Part shown: one piece after another, positions 7,789-17,226 of the stretch
How the letters are laid out: each line of letters starts with the position of its first letter
Numbering within the stretch: the first letter of the stretch is position 1
From: Microbacterium sp. CBA3102
Lineage (GTDB): Bacteria; Actinomycetota; Actinomycetes; Actinomycetales; Microbacteriaceae
Direction: 5' to 3'
NCBI RefSeq assembly: GCF_007954505.1
Contig: NZ_CP042412.1
Span: 434,001-498,000 of the forward strand
Length of the DNA: 64,000 nt
Translations under genes and position numbers: made by a program
The notes under the pieces: model-generated
Databases searched by the model: none
Seen by the model: only the letters and a program-made list of their open reading frames with translations
Told to the model about the DNA's origin: nothing

Positions 7789-7857
7789 AGGAACGCCACC
7801 GGAACGGAGGGACGCCACGGGAACGGAGGGACGCCACGGGACCGGAGGGACGGATGG
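7782..7857. repeat. four tandem 19-bp repeats
   Basis: Four consecutive 19-bp units starting at 7782, 7801, 7820 and 7839, consensus GGAACGGAGGGACGCCACG. Units 2 and 3 are identical; units 1 and 4 are degenerate. The first unit overlaps the right arm of the palindrome at 7725-7788, so the array seems to have grown from its end. The array ends 14 bp before the putA stop codon. Confidence 0.75.
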
Positions 7858-7870
7858 GGCGTGAGACGCG

Positions 7871-10800
7871 TCAGATCACGTCGCTGCTCCACGGGTCGAG
7901 GTTGCCGTAGCGGTGTGCGGTGATCGAGATCGACTGCTCGTGCACGAACGGCAGCAGCTCGATGCGGGCCGCGCCCGTCACCTCGCCGTCGTACACCGCG
8001 AGGTCGGGATCGCCGGCGGAGGCAGTGGCGAGCTTCGCGCGCAGCGCGGCCACCCCTTCACGACCGCCGACCAGCCGCACGCGGTCGGCCACCGGAAGCG
8101 CGACGCCCTCGGGACCAGCGTCCTGCCGCTGCAGGCGCTGCAGCCACTCGTCGTCGCTCTCCAGGAACACGGGGGCGTCGAGATCGCCGAGCGCGCGACG
8201 CACATCGGCGGGCAGCCCGACCGGAGTCGAGAGGACGAACGCCGCTCCGGCGCGCACACCGGCGATGACGACGCGCAGCAGCTCCTGCAGTCCCGCATCC
8301 GCCGTCGCGCGGACCTCGACCGGCACCGGACGGTAGCGGAACAGGTTCCGCTCGACATCGAGGTGCGACACGTCGCGCACCTGCCCGAACTCGCGGTCCC
8401 AGGCCAGCGCATCGGACAGCGCCGATCGACGCAGCCACTCGAACGACTCGTAGGCGAGCGAGGACTGCGCCGACTCGATCAGAGCCGTGATGCGGGAGTC
8501 CAGTCCGCGCAGGTGCAGCGTGCTGGACGCCGGGCCGCCCGCCTGCGAGCGCCACGACCCCAGTCCGATCAGGTAGTTCGGCCCGCCCGCTTTCGCGCCG
8601 GGACCGACCGAAGACCGTTTCCACCCACCGAACGGCTGCCGTTGCACGATCGCGCCCGTGATGCCGCGGTTCACGTACAGGTTCCCCGCCTCGACCCGAT
8701 CGAGCCACAGGGCGAGATCGTCCGGGTCCTGCGTGTACAGCCCGGCGGTGAGGCCGTAGGCGACCGCGTTCTGCATCTCGATGGCCTTCGCGAGGGTGGG
8801 GGCATGCATGACCCCCAGCACCGGGCCGAAGAACTCCTCCGTGTGGAAGCGTGACCCCGGCTGCACTCCGACGCGGATACCGGGTCGCCACAGTCGTCCG
8901 CTGCCGTCATCGCCCTCGGCGAGCGCAGGCTCGATCAGCCACTGCTCCTCCCCCTCGAGCTCGCTCAGCGCCCAGGCGAGCTTGCCGTGGGGTCGCTCGA
9001 TCACCGGCCCGACCTCGGCCAGCGGATCGGTCGGCGGACCGATGTGCAGCGAGCGCACGGCATCCGCGAGCTGGCGCGCGAACCGCGGGGACCGGCCGAC
9101 CGGGCCCACCAGGATCGCCAGCGAGGCGGCGGAGCACTTCTGACCGGCGTGGCCGAAGGCACTCTTGACGAGATCGGCGACCGCGAGATCGAGGTCGGCG
9201 GACGGGGTGATGATCATCGCGTTCTTGCCACTGGTCTCCGCGAGCAGCGGGAGGTCCGGACGCCAGGAGCGGAACAGCGCCGCCGTGTCCCACGCCCCCG
9301 TGAGGATCACGCGATCGACCGCCTCGTGCGTGATGAGGTCGCGACCCAGATCGCCCTCTTCGACGTCGACCAGCGCGAGCAGATCACGAGGGATGCCGGC
9401 CTGCCACAGCGTCTCCGCGATGACGGCGGCGCAACGACGTGCCTGCGGGGCGGGCTTGAAGACCACGCCGGAACCGGCCGCGAGCGCGGCGAGCACCCCG
9501 CCCGCCGGGATCGCGAGGGGGAAGTTCCACGGCGGGGTGACCACGGTCACGGATGACGGCACGAAGACGGCCCCGGCGATCGCGTCGAGCTCGCGTGCCT
9601 TCGCGGCGTAGTAGCGGGCGAAGTCGACCGCCTCGCTCACCTCCACGTCGGCCTCCGCGAAGACCTTTCCGGTCTCCGAGGCAGCGACCTCGATGAGATC
9701 CGCCCGCCGCCCTTCGAGCGCTGCCGCCGCGCGGAGCAGCACCTCGGCCCGCTCCGCAGCGGGTCGTCCGCCCCAGGCGGGAGCGGCGCGGCGGACGCCC
9801 TGCACGATCCGGTCCAACGCCGCGGCATCGTCGACCCGCCCGGCAGCGACCGTCGCGGCGCCGAGATCGGACCCGGGGATGCGCTCGCGCACCTCGCGCG
9901 CCCAGTCGCGGTTCGCGGGGAGGGCGGGGTCGGTGTCGGCCGTGTTGACGAACCCCGGAGCGCCGCCCGCGTCGTGCTCCAGTTCGCGGGCGGAGTACAC
10001 GGCCGTCTCGAGGAAGGCCTCCCGTCCGCCGTCGTCGGATCCGCGGGAGATGCCGAGCACCGCCTTGGTGAGGTCGGTCTCCGGGGCGGGAGCCGACGGG
10101 ACGGGCCGCACGGACTCGTGCACGGGGGCGTGCCGGTCCTGGGTGCGACGCGGTCCGGTGCGGAGAGTCGGATCGGCGGCGCGATCGAGTGCATCGAGGA
10201 ACCGGTCCTGCTCGCGCACGAACAGCGACTCGTCCTCGCCGAGCCGGAGCGCCGCGGAGAGGAAGTTCTCCGCAGAGGCGTTCTCCTCCAGCCTCCGCAC
10301 CAGGTAGCTGATCGCGACGTCGAACTCGGCGGGCTCCACCACGGGCACGTAGAGCAGCACCGGACCGACTTCGCGGGAAACGGCCTGCACCTGCCCCTGC
10401 GCCATCCCGAGGAGCATCTCGAACTCGACGGCCTCCCGGACACCGCGCTCACCGGCGAGGAGCCAGGCGTAAGCGATGCCGAAGAGGTTGTGTCCGGCGA
10501 CGCCGATCTTCACCGCCGCCGTGTGCTCGGGTCGCAGTGCCCAGTCCAGACAGCGCAGGTGGTTCGCATCGGTGTCGAGCTTCGTGTCGTAGGTCGCGGG
10601 TTCCCATCCATGCATCCGCGCCTCGACCCGCTCCATCGCGAGGTTCGCACCCTTGACGAGCCGCACCTTGATGCGGGCCCCGCCGTGCGCGACGCGATCC
10701 TGCGCCCAGGCGGTGAGCTCCTGCAGGGCGGGCAGTGCATCGGGGAGGTAGGCCTGCAACACGATCCCGGCTTCGAGTCCGGCCAGACGCGGATCTTCCA

Positions 10801-11521
10801 GGAGGCGCGTGAACACCGCGATGGTCAGATCGAGGTCGCGGTACTCCTCCATGTCGAGGTTGATGAACGTGCCGTCCCCCGCGGCCGTGAGGTACAGCGG
10901 CAGAAGCCGTTCGACGACCTCGTCGACGACCTCGTCGAACGCCCACATCGACAGGTGGCTGACGATGGCGGACACCTTGACCGAGACATAGTCGACGTCC
11001 GGTCGCTGGATGAGCTCGTGGATGCCGTCGAGGCGACGCCGCGCCTCCGCTTCGCCCAGAACCGCCTCGCCGAGCAGGTTGAGGTTGAGCCGGGAACCGT
11101 CCGCGGCGATCCGCTCGATGGCGGCGCCGAGCTTCGCGGGGCGGGCGTCGACGACGAGGTGCCCGACCATGTCGCGCAGCACCCTGCGGGCGATCGGCAC
11201 GACGGGTGCGGGGAGGAGGGGGGCCACTCCTCCGCCGAGGCGCACCACGGAACGCAGGTACCACGGGAGGAACTCGGGCACGATCGGAGCGATCCGGCGC
11301 AACTGCGAGGCGGCAGCGGTCAGGCTTTCGGGGCGCATCACGCCGTCGACGAAGCCGAGCGTGAACGGGAGGCCGTTCGCGTCCTGCAACACCCCCGCGA
11401 GCCGGGCGGCCGCGGGGTCGGGTTCGACGGCCGCGGCCTCGATCGCCCACCGCCGAGCGAGCTCGACGGCGCGGTCTGCGAGGGGTGCGGATGCCACGGC
11501 ATCCGGCGGGGTGTCGGCCAT
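7871..11521 (-). CDS. putA: bifunctional proline dehydrogenase/glutamate semialdehyde dehydrogenase
   Basis: A 1216-residue enzyme that oxidises proline to glutamate in two steps: FAD-linked proline dehydrogenase, then NAD-linked L-glutamate gamma-semialdehyde dehydrogenase. Seen: the PRODH barrel in about the first 470 residues (RIKVRLVKGANLAMER, GVAGHNLFGIAYAW), then the aldehyde dehydrogenase domain with VTVVTPPWNFPLAIPAGG, active-site Glu near residue 759 (LLAETSGKNAM) and catalytic Cys near 793 (GHAGQKCSA). A C-terminal region of about 200 residues follows the ALDH fold. No N-terminal ribbon-helix-helix domain is present, so it should not be a DNA-binding PutA. It is monocistronic, flanked by palindromic elements on both sides. 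Confidence 0.95.
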   Translation of the reverse strand: MADTPPDAVASAPLADRAVELARRWAIEAAAVEPDPAAARLAGVLQDANGLPFTLGFVDGVMRPESLTAAASQLRRIAPIVPEFLPWYLRSVVRLGGGVAPLLPAPVVPIARRVLRDMVGHLVVDARPAKLGAAIERIAADGSRLNLNLLGEAVLGEAEARRRLDGIHELIQRPDVDYVSVKVSAIVSHLSMWAFDEVVDEVVERLLPLYLTAAGDGTFINLDMEEYRDLDLTIAVFTRLLEDPRLAGLEAGIVLQAYLPDALPALQELTAWAQDRVAHGGARIKVRLVKGANLAMERVEARMHGWEPATYDTKLDTDANHLRCLDWALRPEHTAAVKIGVAGHNLFGIAYAWLLAGERGVREAVEFEMLLGMAQGQVQAVSREVGPVLLYVPVVEPAEFDVAISYLVRRLEENASAENFLSAALRLGEDESLFVREQDRFLDALDRAADPTLRTGPRRTQDRHAPVHESVRPVPSAPAPETDLTKAVLGISRGSDDGGREAFLETAVYSARELEHDAGGAPGFVNTADTDPALPANRDWAREVRERIPGSDLGAATVAAGRVDDAAALDRIVQGVRRAAPAWGGRPAAERAEVLLRAAAALEGRRADLIEVAASETGKVFAEADVEVSEAVDFARYYAAKARELDAIAGAVFVPSSVTVVTPPWNFPLAIPAGGVLAALAAGSGVVFKPAPQARRCAAVIAETLWQAGIPRDLLALVDVEEGDLGRDLITHEAVDRVILTGAWDTAALFRSWRPDLPLLAETSGKNAMIITPSADLDLAVADLVKSAFGHAGQKCSAASLAILVGPVGRSPRFARQLADAVRSLHIGPPTDPLAEVGPVIERPHGKLAWALSELEGEEQWLIEPALAEGDDGSGRLWRPGIRVGVQPGSRFHTEEFFGPVLGVMHAPTLAKAIEMQNAVAYGLTAGLYTQDPDDLALWLDRVEAGNLYVNRGITGAIVQRQPFGGWKRSSVGPGAKAGGPNYLIGLGSWRSQAGGPASSTLHLRGLDSRITALIESAQSSLAYESFEWLRRSALSDALAWDREFGQVRDVSHLDVERNLFRYRPVPVEVRATADAGLQELLRVVIAGVRAGAAFVLSTPVGLPADVRRALGDLDAPVFLESDDEWLQRLQRQDAGPEGVALPVADRVRLVGGREGVAALRAKLATASAGDPDLAVYDGEVTGAARIELLPFVHEQSISITAHRYGNLDPWSSDVI

Positions 11522-11558
11522 GGATTTCAGCCTAGGTCGGGAGCAGGATCCCTCGGCC

Positions 11559-11621
11559 GTTCGAATCGCGCAATCGGTCGCTTTTTCCCTCTCGGATGGC
11601 GTCGATCGCGCGATTCGGAAC
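11559..11621. repeat. palindromic element, family B copy 1
   Basis: Starts GTTCGAATCGCGCAATCG and ends with the near reverse complement CGATCGCGCGATTCGGAAC; the right end has one extra base. It fills the gap between the putA start and the pntB stop, immediately after pntB. The same ends occur at 23746-23804 and 40139-40199. Confidence 0.75.
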
Positions 11622-11626
11622 CGAGG

Positions 11627-13024
11627 TCACAGCGCCGCGATGATGTCCTCCACCCGCTGCTTGGCATCACCGAACAGCATCGAGGCGTTGTCGCGGAAGA
11701 ACAGTGGATTCTGCACCCCCGCGTAGCCGGCGGCCATCGAGCGCTTGAACACGATGACGTTCTCGGCCTCCCACACCTTGAGCACCGGCATCCCGGCGAT
11801 GGGGCTGCCCGGGTCCTCGGCCGCAGCCGGGTTCACGGTGTCGTTCGCCCCGATCACCAGCACCACCGAGGTCGACGCGAGGTCGTCGTTGATCTCGTCC
11901 ATGCTGAGAACGATGTCGTACGGGACCTTGGCCTCGGCCAGCAGCACGTTCATGTGACCGGGAAGACGCCCGGCCACCGGGTGGATGCCGAACCGCACGT
12001 CCACCCCGCGTTCGCGGAGCCTGTGGACCAGATCGGCCACCGGGTACTGCGCCTGAGCGACGGCCATGCCGTAGCCGGGCGTGATCACGACGCTGCCTGC
12101 GGCGACGAGCATCTCGGCCGCCCCCTCGGCGGTGATCTCGCGGTGCTCACCGTACTCGGTGTCGTCCGCGGACGGCGCGGCGATCCCGAAACCGCCCGCG
12201 ATGACGGAGAGGAACGAGCGGTTCATGGCCTTGCACATCACGTACGACAGGTAGGCACCCGACGAGCCGACCAGCGCACCCGTGACGATCAGCAGGTCGT
12301 TGTTGAGGAGGAAACCCGCCGCGGCGGCCGCCCAACCCGAGTAGCTGTTGAGCATCGAGACGACGACCGGCATGTCGCCACCGCCGATCGAAGCGACCAG
12401 ATGCCAGCCGAGGGCGAACGCGAGCACGGTGACCGCGATCAGGAGCCAGAGCTGCTGGTCGTTCACGAACCACACGGTGAGCGCGACGAAGGCGACGAGC
12501 GCGCCGACGTTCAGGCCGTTCTTGCCGGGGAGCATGAGCGGCGCGGACGACATCCTGGCCGACAGCTTGAGGTAGGCGACGATCGATCCGGTGAAGGTGA
12601 CGCCGCCGATGAAGATCCCGATGAAGACCTCGGCGTTGTGGATGCCGACGAGCTCGGGGGCGAGCTCCGGGTGCGCGAGGTAACCGTTCCAGCCGACGAG
12701 CACGGCTGCCAGACCGACGAAGCTGTGCAAGAGCGCGATGAGCTCGGGCATCCCCGTCATCTCGACGACCCTGGCCCGCCAGAGCCCGATGGCTGCACCG
12801 ACCAGCACGGCGGCCACCAGCAGGCCGAGACCGAGGAACGCACCGGTGCTCCAGGCGTCGGCGACGGTGAGGGCGACGGTCGCGACGAGCGCGATGGTCA
12901 TGCCGGCGATGCCGTACACCACCCCCGCGCGTGCCGACTCGTGGCGGCTGAGGCTGGCGAGACTCAGGATGAACAGCAGGGCGGCGACGATGTACGCCGC
13001 TCCGACGAACGCGTCGATGGTCAT
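11627..13024 (-). CDS. pntB: NAD(P) transhydrogenase subunit beta
   Basis: Membrane subunit of the proton-translocating transhydrogenase, which drives hydride transfer from NADH to NADP+ using proton-motive force. The 465-residue length is typical. Seen: about eight or nine hydrophobic helices in the first 270 residues, then the NADP-binding domain with [42 protein letters not shown] and the C-terminal [11 protein letters not shown] and [19 protein letters not shown] signature. The ATG overlaps the pntA stop (ATGA). It should act with PntA to supply NADPH. Confidence 0.95.
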   Translation of the reverse strand: MTIDAFVGAAYIVAALLFILSLASLSRHESARAGVVYGIAGMTIALVATVALTVADAWSTGAFLGLGLLVAAVLVGAAIGLWRARVVEMTGMPELIALLHSFVGLAAVLVGWNGYLAHPELAPELVGIHNAEVFIGIFIGGVTFTGSIVAYLKLSARMSSAPLMLPGKNGLNVGALVAFVALTVWFVNDQQLWLLIAVTVLAFALGWHLVASIGGGDMPVVVSMLNSYSGWAAAAAGFLLNNDLLIVTGALVGSSGAYLSYVMCKAMNRSFLSVIAGGFGIAAPSADDTEYGEHREITAEGAAEMLVAAGSVVITPGYGMAVAQAQYPVADLVHRLRERGVDVRFGIHPVAGRLPGHMNVLLAEAKVPYDIVLSMDEINDDLASTSVVLVIGANDTVNPAAAEDPGSPIAGMPVLKVWEAENVIVFKRSMAAGYAGVQNPLFFRDNASMLFGDAKQRVEDIIAAL

Positions 13025-14574
13025 TTCCGGCCACCCTTCGCGGAGTTCCCGAGGGTGAACATCGCGAGCATCCGGCGGGTGACCGCGAATCCTCCGAAGA
13101 TGTTGATGGATGCCAGCAGCACGGCGATCGTCGCGAGCACCTGCACGACCGGGATCGGTGACGTGACCTGCAGCATCGCGCCGACGACGATGACGCCGGA
13201 GATCGCGTTCGTCACCGACATGAGCGGGGTGTGCAGCGCGTGGTGCACCTTGCCGATCACGGAGAAGCCGATCACGACCGAGAGCACGAGCACGGTGAAG
13301 TGCTGCGGAAGCGGCGCGGGTGCGAACGCGTTCACGGCGAAGAGGGCGGCGATGCCCAGCACGATCAGGGTCACCCGGCGCGCCGTCGACATCTTCTTCG
13401 GAGGGGCGACCTCGACGGGATCCGCGGCGGCTCTCGCAGCCGGCGCGGCGGCGACCTGCACGGCGGGCGGCGGCCAGGTGACCTCCCCGTCGCGGACGAC
13501 GGTGACCGAACGCTGCACCACGTCGTCGAAGTCGATCACGAGCCGTCCGTCCTTCGCGGGCGTCAGCAGGGCGACCAGGTTCGCCAGGTTCGTGCCGTAG
13601 AGCTGTGATGCCTGGGAGGCCAGGCGTGACGCCAGATCGGTGTACCCCAGGATGATCACGCCGTTGTCGGTGACGATGCGTTCGCCCGCGACGGACCCTT
13701 CGACGTTGCCGCCCTGCCCCGCGGCCATGTCGACGATCACGCTGCCGGGCTTCATCCGGGCGACATCGGACGCCGTGATCAGGCGCGGTGCCGCATGCCC
13801 GGGGATGAGGGCGGTCGTGATGATGATGTCGACGTCGGCCGCCTGCTCGGTGTAGATCTCGGCGGCCCGTCGGTCGTAGTCCGCGCTCGTCGCCTTCGCA
13901 TAGCCGTCGGTGGACGCGGCGACCTCGACGTCGACCGGGAGGTACGTCCCCCCGATCGAGGTCACCTGGTCGGCGACTTCGGGGCGCGGATCGGTGGCGC
14001 GGACGACGGCTCCGAGGCTCGACGCCGCACCGATGGCCGCGAGCCCCGCGACTCCGGCTCCCGCGACGAGCACCTTCGCCGGAGGCACCTTGCCGGCGGC
14101 GGTCACCTGGCCCGTGAAGAAGCGGCCGAACTCGTGGGCGGCTTCGACGACCGCCCGATAACCGGCGATGTTCGCCATCGAGCTGAGCACGTCCATGGAC
14201 TGCGCCCGTGAGATGCGGGGCACCGCATCGAGAGCGACCGCGGTGATCCTGCGCTGGGCGAGAGCCTCGACCAGGTCGGGACGCAGTGCCGGCGACAGCA
14301 GCGCGATGAGGGTCGCCCCGTCGGCGAGGAGGGCGATCTCCTCCGGTCCGGGCGCCGTGATCGCGAGCACGATCTCGCTCCCCCACGCCTCCGCCCTGTC
14401 CACGAGCACGGCACCGGCGGCTTCATAGTCCGCATCGGGGAACGACGCTGCCGCTCCTGCTCCTCGTTCGACCCTGACCGTGTGTCCCAGCCTGCCGAGC
14501 GACGCGATGGTCGCCGGGGTGGCCGAGACCCGTGCTTCGCCCGCGGGCTCCCGCACGATGCCGATGACTGCCAC
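13021..14574 (-). CDS. pntA: NAD(P) transhydrogenase subunit alpha
   Basis: A 517-residue alpha subunit with the NAD-binding domain and the short membrane part fused in one chain; some bacteria split these into two genes. Seen: alanine-dehydrogenase-like N-terminus [17 protein letters not shown], Rossmann motif [33 protein letters not shown], and, after a linker rich in Ala and Pro, several hydrophobic helices from about residue 405 on. A GTG at 14574, placed after a GGAGGAGG ribosome site, is preferred to the GTG at 14589, which would overlap that site. It is first in the pntAB operon. Confidence 0.93.
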   Translation of the reverse strand: MAVIGIVREPAGEARVSATPATIASLGRLGHTVRVERGAGAAASFPDADYEAAGAVLVDRAEAWGSEIVLAITAPGPEEIALLADGATLIALLSPALRPDLVEALAQRRITAVALDAVPRISRAQSMDVLSSMANIAGYRAVVEAAHEFGRFFTGQVTAAGKVPPAKVLVAGAGVAGLAAIGAASSLGAVVRATDPRPEVADQVTSIGGTYLPVDVEVAASTDGYAKATSADYDRRAAEIYTEQAADVDIIITTALIPGHAAPRLITASDVARMKPGSVIVDMAAGQGGNVEGSVAGERIVTDNGVIILGYTDLASRLASQASQLYGTNLANLVALLTPAKDGRLVIDFDDVVQRSVTVVRDGEVTWPPPAVQVAAAPAARAAADPVEVAPPKKMSTARRVTLIVLGIAALFAVNAFAPAPLPQHFTVLVLSVVIGFSVIGKVHHALHTPLMSVTNAISGVIVVGAMLQVTSPIPVVQVLATIAVLLASINIFGGFAVTRRMLAMFTLGNSAKGGRK

Positions 14575-14650
14575 TGCTTCCTCCTCCACCCGTCTGCGTC
14601 GACGGGATCACCGGGGCGTCCGCGCCCCTGACTTCCCGCTCAGAGTACTG

Positions 14651-14675
14651 AGAGGGCCGTCGGGAACAGCCCTCT
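14651..14675. terminator. hairpin between the thioesterase gene and pntA
   Basis: Seven-bp stem AGAGGGC/GCCCTCT (14651-14657 and 14669-14675) with an 11-base loop. It lies after the 3' end of the thioesterase gene and before pntA, both on the minus strand. On that strand the T-rich tail is weak, so it may be a poor terminator. Confidence 0.4.
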
Positions 14676-14746
14676 TTCGGCTCTGTGCCGGGGAAAGAAG
14701 CGAGGTTCTTACGGAAAGCAGAGGAGGAGATCGCGGCGAGAGCGGC

Positions 14747-15334
14747 TCAGCCCCAGACGCTCGGAGCCTTCACGCGCACGGGCGGGAGGGCGGATGCCGC
14801 GGCCCAGTCGTGCACCCAGGCGTCGATCTCCGGCACACCGTCGGGCTTGCCGACCGCGGCGAAGAGCTCTTCGTTGCTGACGGTGCCCCCGGTGCGACGC
14901 AGCATCCGGGCGCGCACGATCGCGCGGGCGTAGACCTCGCCGTCGACCACGGCCCGGTGCTCCAGGAAGAGGGCCTTGTCGTCGTGCCCGATGAAGCGCG
15001 ACTGCACCTCGAACCGCTGCCAGAGCTGCAGCGACTTGCGGAACGTGACCGTCTCGCTGGAGACGACCGCGTACCAGCCGCGGTCCTTCATGGCGTCGAA
15101 CAGTCCGGTGCGGATCAGCTGGTCCCAGCGCCCGAGGTCGAACAGCGACAGGTAGCGACCGTTGTTCATATGGCGCAGGATGTCGAGGTCGGTCGGCAGC
15201 GTCGTCAGGGTGATGCTGCCCACCGCCGTCGGGTCGAGGGTCTTCCCCCGTCGCACGCGGCGGCGAGCGCCGAGGATCACCAGGAGGGTCCGCCAGATCA
15301 CGTTCACGAGGATCGATCGTAGCCAGACGCGCAC
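14747..15334 (-). CDS. hotdog-fold thioesterase-like protein
   Basis: A 195-residue protein with an N-terminal hydrophobic segment (SILVNVIWRTLLVILGA) followed by a 4HBT-type hotdog domain. Seen: LPTDLDILRHMNNGRYLSLFDLGRWDQLIRTGLF, the typical Asp-centred thioesterase strand-helix, then VTFRKSLQLWQRFEVQSRFIGHDDKALFLEHR. It resembles THEM6/mesenchymal stem-cell-type acyl-CoA thioesterase relatives. GTG at 15334 is the start. It probably hydrolyses or handles acyl-CoA near the membrane; the substrate is unknown. It is divergent from the GNAT gene. Confidence 0.8.
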   Translation of the reverse strand: MRVWLRSILVNVIWRTLLVILGARRRVRRGKTLDPTAVGSITLTTLPTDLDILRHMNNGRYLSLFDLGRWDQLIRTGLFDAMKDRGWYAVVSSETVTFRKSLQLWQRFEVQSRFIGHDDKALFLEHRAVVDGEVYARAIVRARMLRRTGGTVSNEELFAAVGKPDGVPEIDAWVHDWAAASALPPVRVKAPSVWG

Positions 15335-15438
15335 GAATCACGAACATCGTTGTGCGAACCCTCCATCCCGTGACGCCCCGTCTCCGTGGGCCTCCGCTCG
15401 ATTTCCTGTTCGCGGACGCCGCGCGTAGAGTCACGAAC

Positions 15439-15948
15439 ATGAGCGCCGAAGCCCAGCCTGAAGTCATCGTCCGTCCGGTCCGTGATGTGGATGCGGAAGC
15501 CCTCGGTCGCGTGCACGCCCAGTGCTGGCACGAGACCTACGACCACCTGATCAGCAAGGCAGCGCTCGAGAAGGTCTCGCCGCGGCGGATGGCCGAGCTC
15601 TGGACGCACTGGGCCTCGCAAGGCCCCGACTTCAAGATGAACGCCGCGCTCGTCGACGGCGAGATCGTCGGCTTCGTCGGTTCGGGACCGGCCCGCGACA
15701 AGGATGCTCCGGCGTTCCGCGAGCTCTACTTCATCTACCTGCTCGACGCCTGGCACTCGACCGGTATCGGCCAGAAGCTGTTCGACGCCGCCGTCGAGAA
15801 GGACGAGCCGCTGTACCTGTGGGTCGCGGAGGACAACCCCCGCGCTCACCGCTTCTACACGCGCAACGGCTTCCACCTCGACGGCGCATCGCACACCGAG
15901 CCGTTCCTCGGTGAGACGCTGACCGAGGTCCGCTTCGTCCGACCCTGA
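15439..15948 (+). CDS. GNAT family N-acetyltransferase
   Basis: A 169-residue GNAT-fold acetyltransferase. Seen: VRPVRDVDAEALGRVHAQCWHETYDHLI at the N-terminus, and the acetyl-CoA-binding region LYFIYLLDAWHSTGIGQKLFDAAV (motif A, roughly residues 94-117), then LYLWVAEDNPRAHRFYTRNGFHLDG (motif B). The start was taken at the ATG at 15439; the open frame reaches back to 15352 but nothing there looks like protein. The substrate is unknown. It converges on the thiolase gene across palindrome family C copy 1. Confidence 0.88.
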   Translation: MSAEAQPEVIVRPVRDVDAEALGRVHAQCWHETYDHLISKAALEKVSPRRMAELWTHWASQGPDFKMNAALVDGEIVGFVGSGPARDKDAPAFRELYFIYLLDAWHSTGIGQKLFDAAVEKDEPLYLWVAEDNPRAHRFYTRNGFHLDGASHTEPFLGETLTEVRFVRP

Positions 15949-15960
15949 CGCGGCGCGCCC

Positions 15961-16018
15961 GTGCGGGATCGATTTCGCACCTCGCACATCCCTCGCAGGC
16001 ACGTTCTTGATCCCGCAT
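15961..16018. repeat. 58-bp palindromic element, family C copy 1
   Basis: Begins GTGCGGGATCGATTTCGCAC and ends with the near reverse complement, ...AACGTGCC-side arm closing in TTGATCCCGCAT. It fills the gap between two convergent genes (GNAT and thiolase). A second copy of exactly the same length is at 55437-55494. Confidence 0.75.
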
Positions 16019-16026
16019 GCACCACG

Positions 16027-17178
16027 TCAGAGGCGCTCGATGATGGTCACGTTGGCGACGCCACCGCCCTCGCACATCGCCTGCACGCCGTACCGCCCAC
16101 CGGTGCGCTCGAGCTCGTTCAGAAGTGTCGTCAACAGCCTCGTGCCGGTCGCCCCGATCGGATGACCGAGCGCGATGGCTCCCCCGTTGACGTTGACCCT
16201 CTCATGCGGAGCCTCCAGCTCACGCATCCAGGCGAGCACCACGGGGGCGAATGCCTCGTTCACCTCGAACAGGTCGATATCGGCGACGCCGAGGCCCGCA
16301 CGCTCCAGAGCTCTCCGGGTCGCCGGGATGGGCGCGGTGAGCATGAGCACGGGGCTCGCGCCCCGCACCGTCATCTGATGGATGCGCGCGCGAGGTGTGA
16401 GCCCGTGTTCGCGGACCGCACGCTCGCTCGCGATGAGTACGGCGCTGGAAGCATCGCTGATCTGTGATGAGACAGCAGCGGTGATCCGCCCGCCCTCCCG
16501 CAACGGAGCGAGTCCGGCCATCCGCTCCAGACTCGTGTCCCGGCGCACGCCCTCGTCGTGGTCGAGCCCGTTCAACGGCGTGATCTCATTCGCGAAGCGA
16601 CCCTCGTCCTGCGCGACGGCTGCGCGACGGTGGCTCTCGAGGGCGAACTGTTCCATCTCCTCGCGGGAGATGTCCCATTGCTCGGCGATCAGCTCCGCAC
16701 CGGCGAACTGCGAGATCTCCTGATCGCCGTAGCGCGCCCGCCACCCGGGGGACTCCGCGTACGGCGTCGTGAAGCCGTACGCCTCACCCACGGTCGCCGC
16801 GGCGGTCAGAGGCACCTGCGACATGTTCTGCAAGCCGCCGGCGACCACGAGGTCGCTCATCCCGCTCATCACGGCCTGCGCCGCGAAGTGCACAGCCTGC
16901 TGGCTCGAGCCGCACTGGCGATCGATCGTGACCCCGGGCACGTGCTCAGGGAATCCGGCGACCAGGGCGGCCGTGCGCGCCACGTTCCCCGACTGCCCGC
17001 CGATCGCATCGATCGCACCGAGCACGACGTCATCGATCGCGCCGGGGTCGATGCCCGTGCGTTCTACCAGCGCGGTCAGACTGTGTGCGCCCAGATCCGC
17101 CGGGTGGATTCCGGCGAGCGATCCCCCGCGCCGACCGACAGGCGAGCGGACCGCATCGACGATGAATGCCTCTGCCAT
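16027..17178 (-). CDS. acetyl-CoA C-acyltransferase (thiolase)
   Basis: A 383-residue thiolase family enzyme that either condenses or cleaves acyl-CoAs. Seen: the acyl-accepting Cys89 in TIDRQCGSSQQAVHF, the C-terminal GHPIGATGTRLLTTLLNELER with the catalytic His, and MCEGGGVANVTII with the second catalytic Cys. All catalytic residues are present and the length is slightly short of 390-400. It lies 3' of the cytochrome b-like gene on the same strand with a 48-bp gap, in a stretch rich in acyl-CoA metabolism (etfAB, enoyl-CoA hydratase, acyl-CoA dehydrogenase). Chain-length preference cannot be read. Confidence 0.92.
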   Translation of the reverse strand: MAEAFIVDAVRSPVGRRGGSLAGIHPADLGAHSLTALVERTGIDPGAIDDVVLGAIDAIGGQSGNVARTAALVAGFPEHVPGVTIDRQCGSSQQAVHFAAQAVMSGMSDLVVAGGLQNMSQVPLTAAATVGEAYGFTTPYAESPGWRARYGDQEISQFAGAELIAEQWDISREEMEQFALESHRRAAVAQDEGRFANEITPLNGLDHDEGVRRDTSLERMAGLAPLREGGRITAAVSSQISDASSAVLIASERAVREHGLTPRARIHQMTVRGASPVLMLTAPIPATRRALERAGLGVADIDLFEVNEAFAPVVLAWMRELEAPHERVNVNGGAIALGHPIGATGTRLLTTLLNELERTGGRYGVQAMCEGGGVANVTIIERL

Positions 17179-17226
17179 GGATCTCCTTCCGTCGTGCGGC
17201 GACGCCGCTGCGTCAACCTCGTCGTG

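Noticed and set aside
9974-13600. Very long open frame (about 1200 codons) on the plus strand antisense to putA and pntAB.
   Set aside because: High GC makes long antisense frames common. Its product is rich in Arg, Glu, Asp, His and Gly without any domain, and the minus strand carries clear genes.
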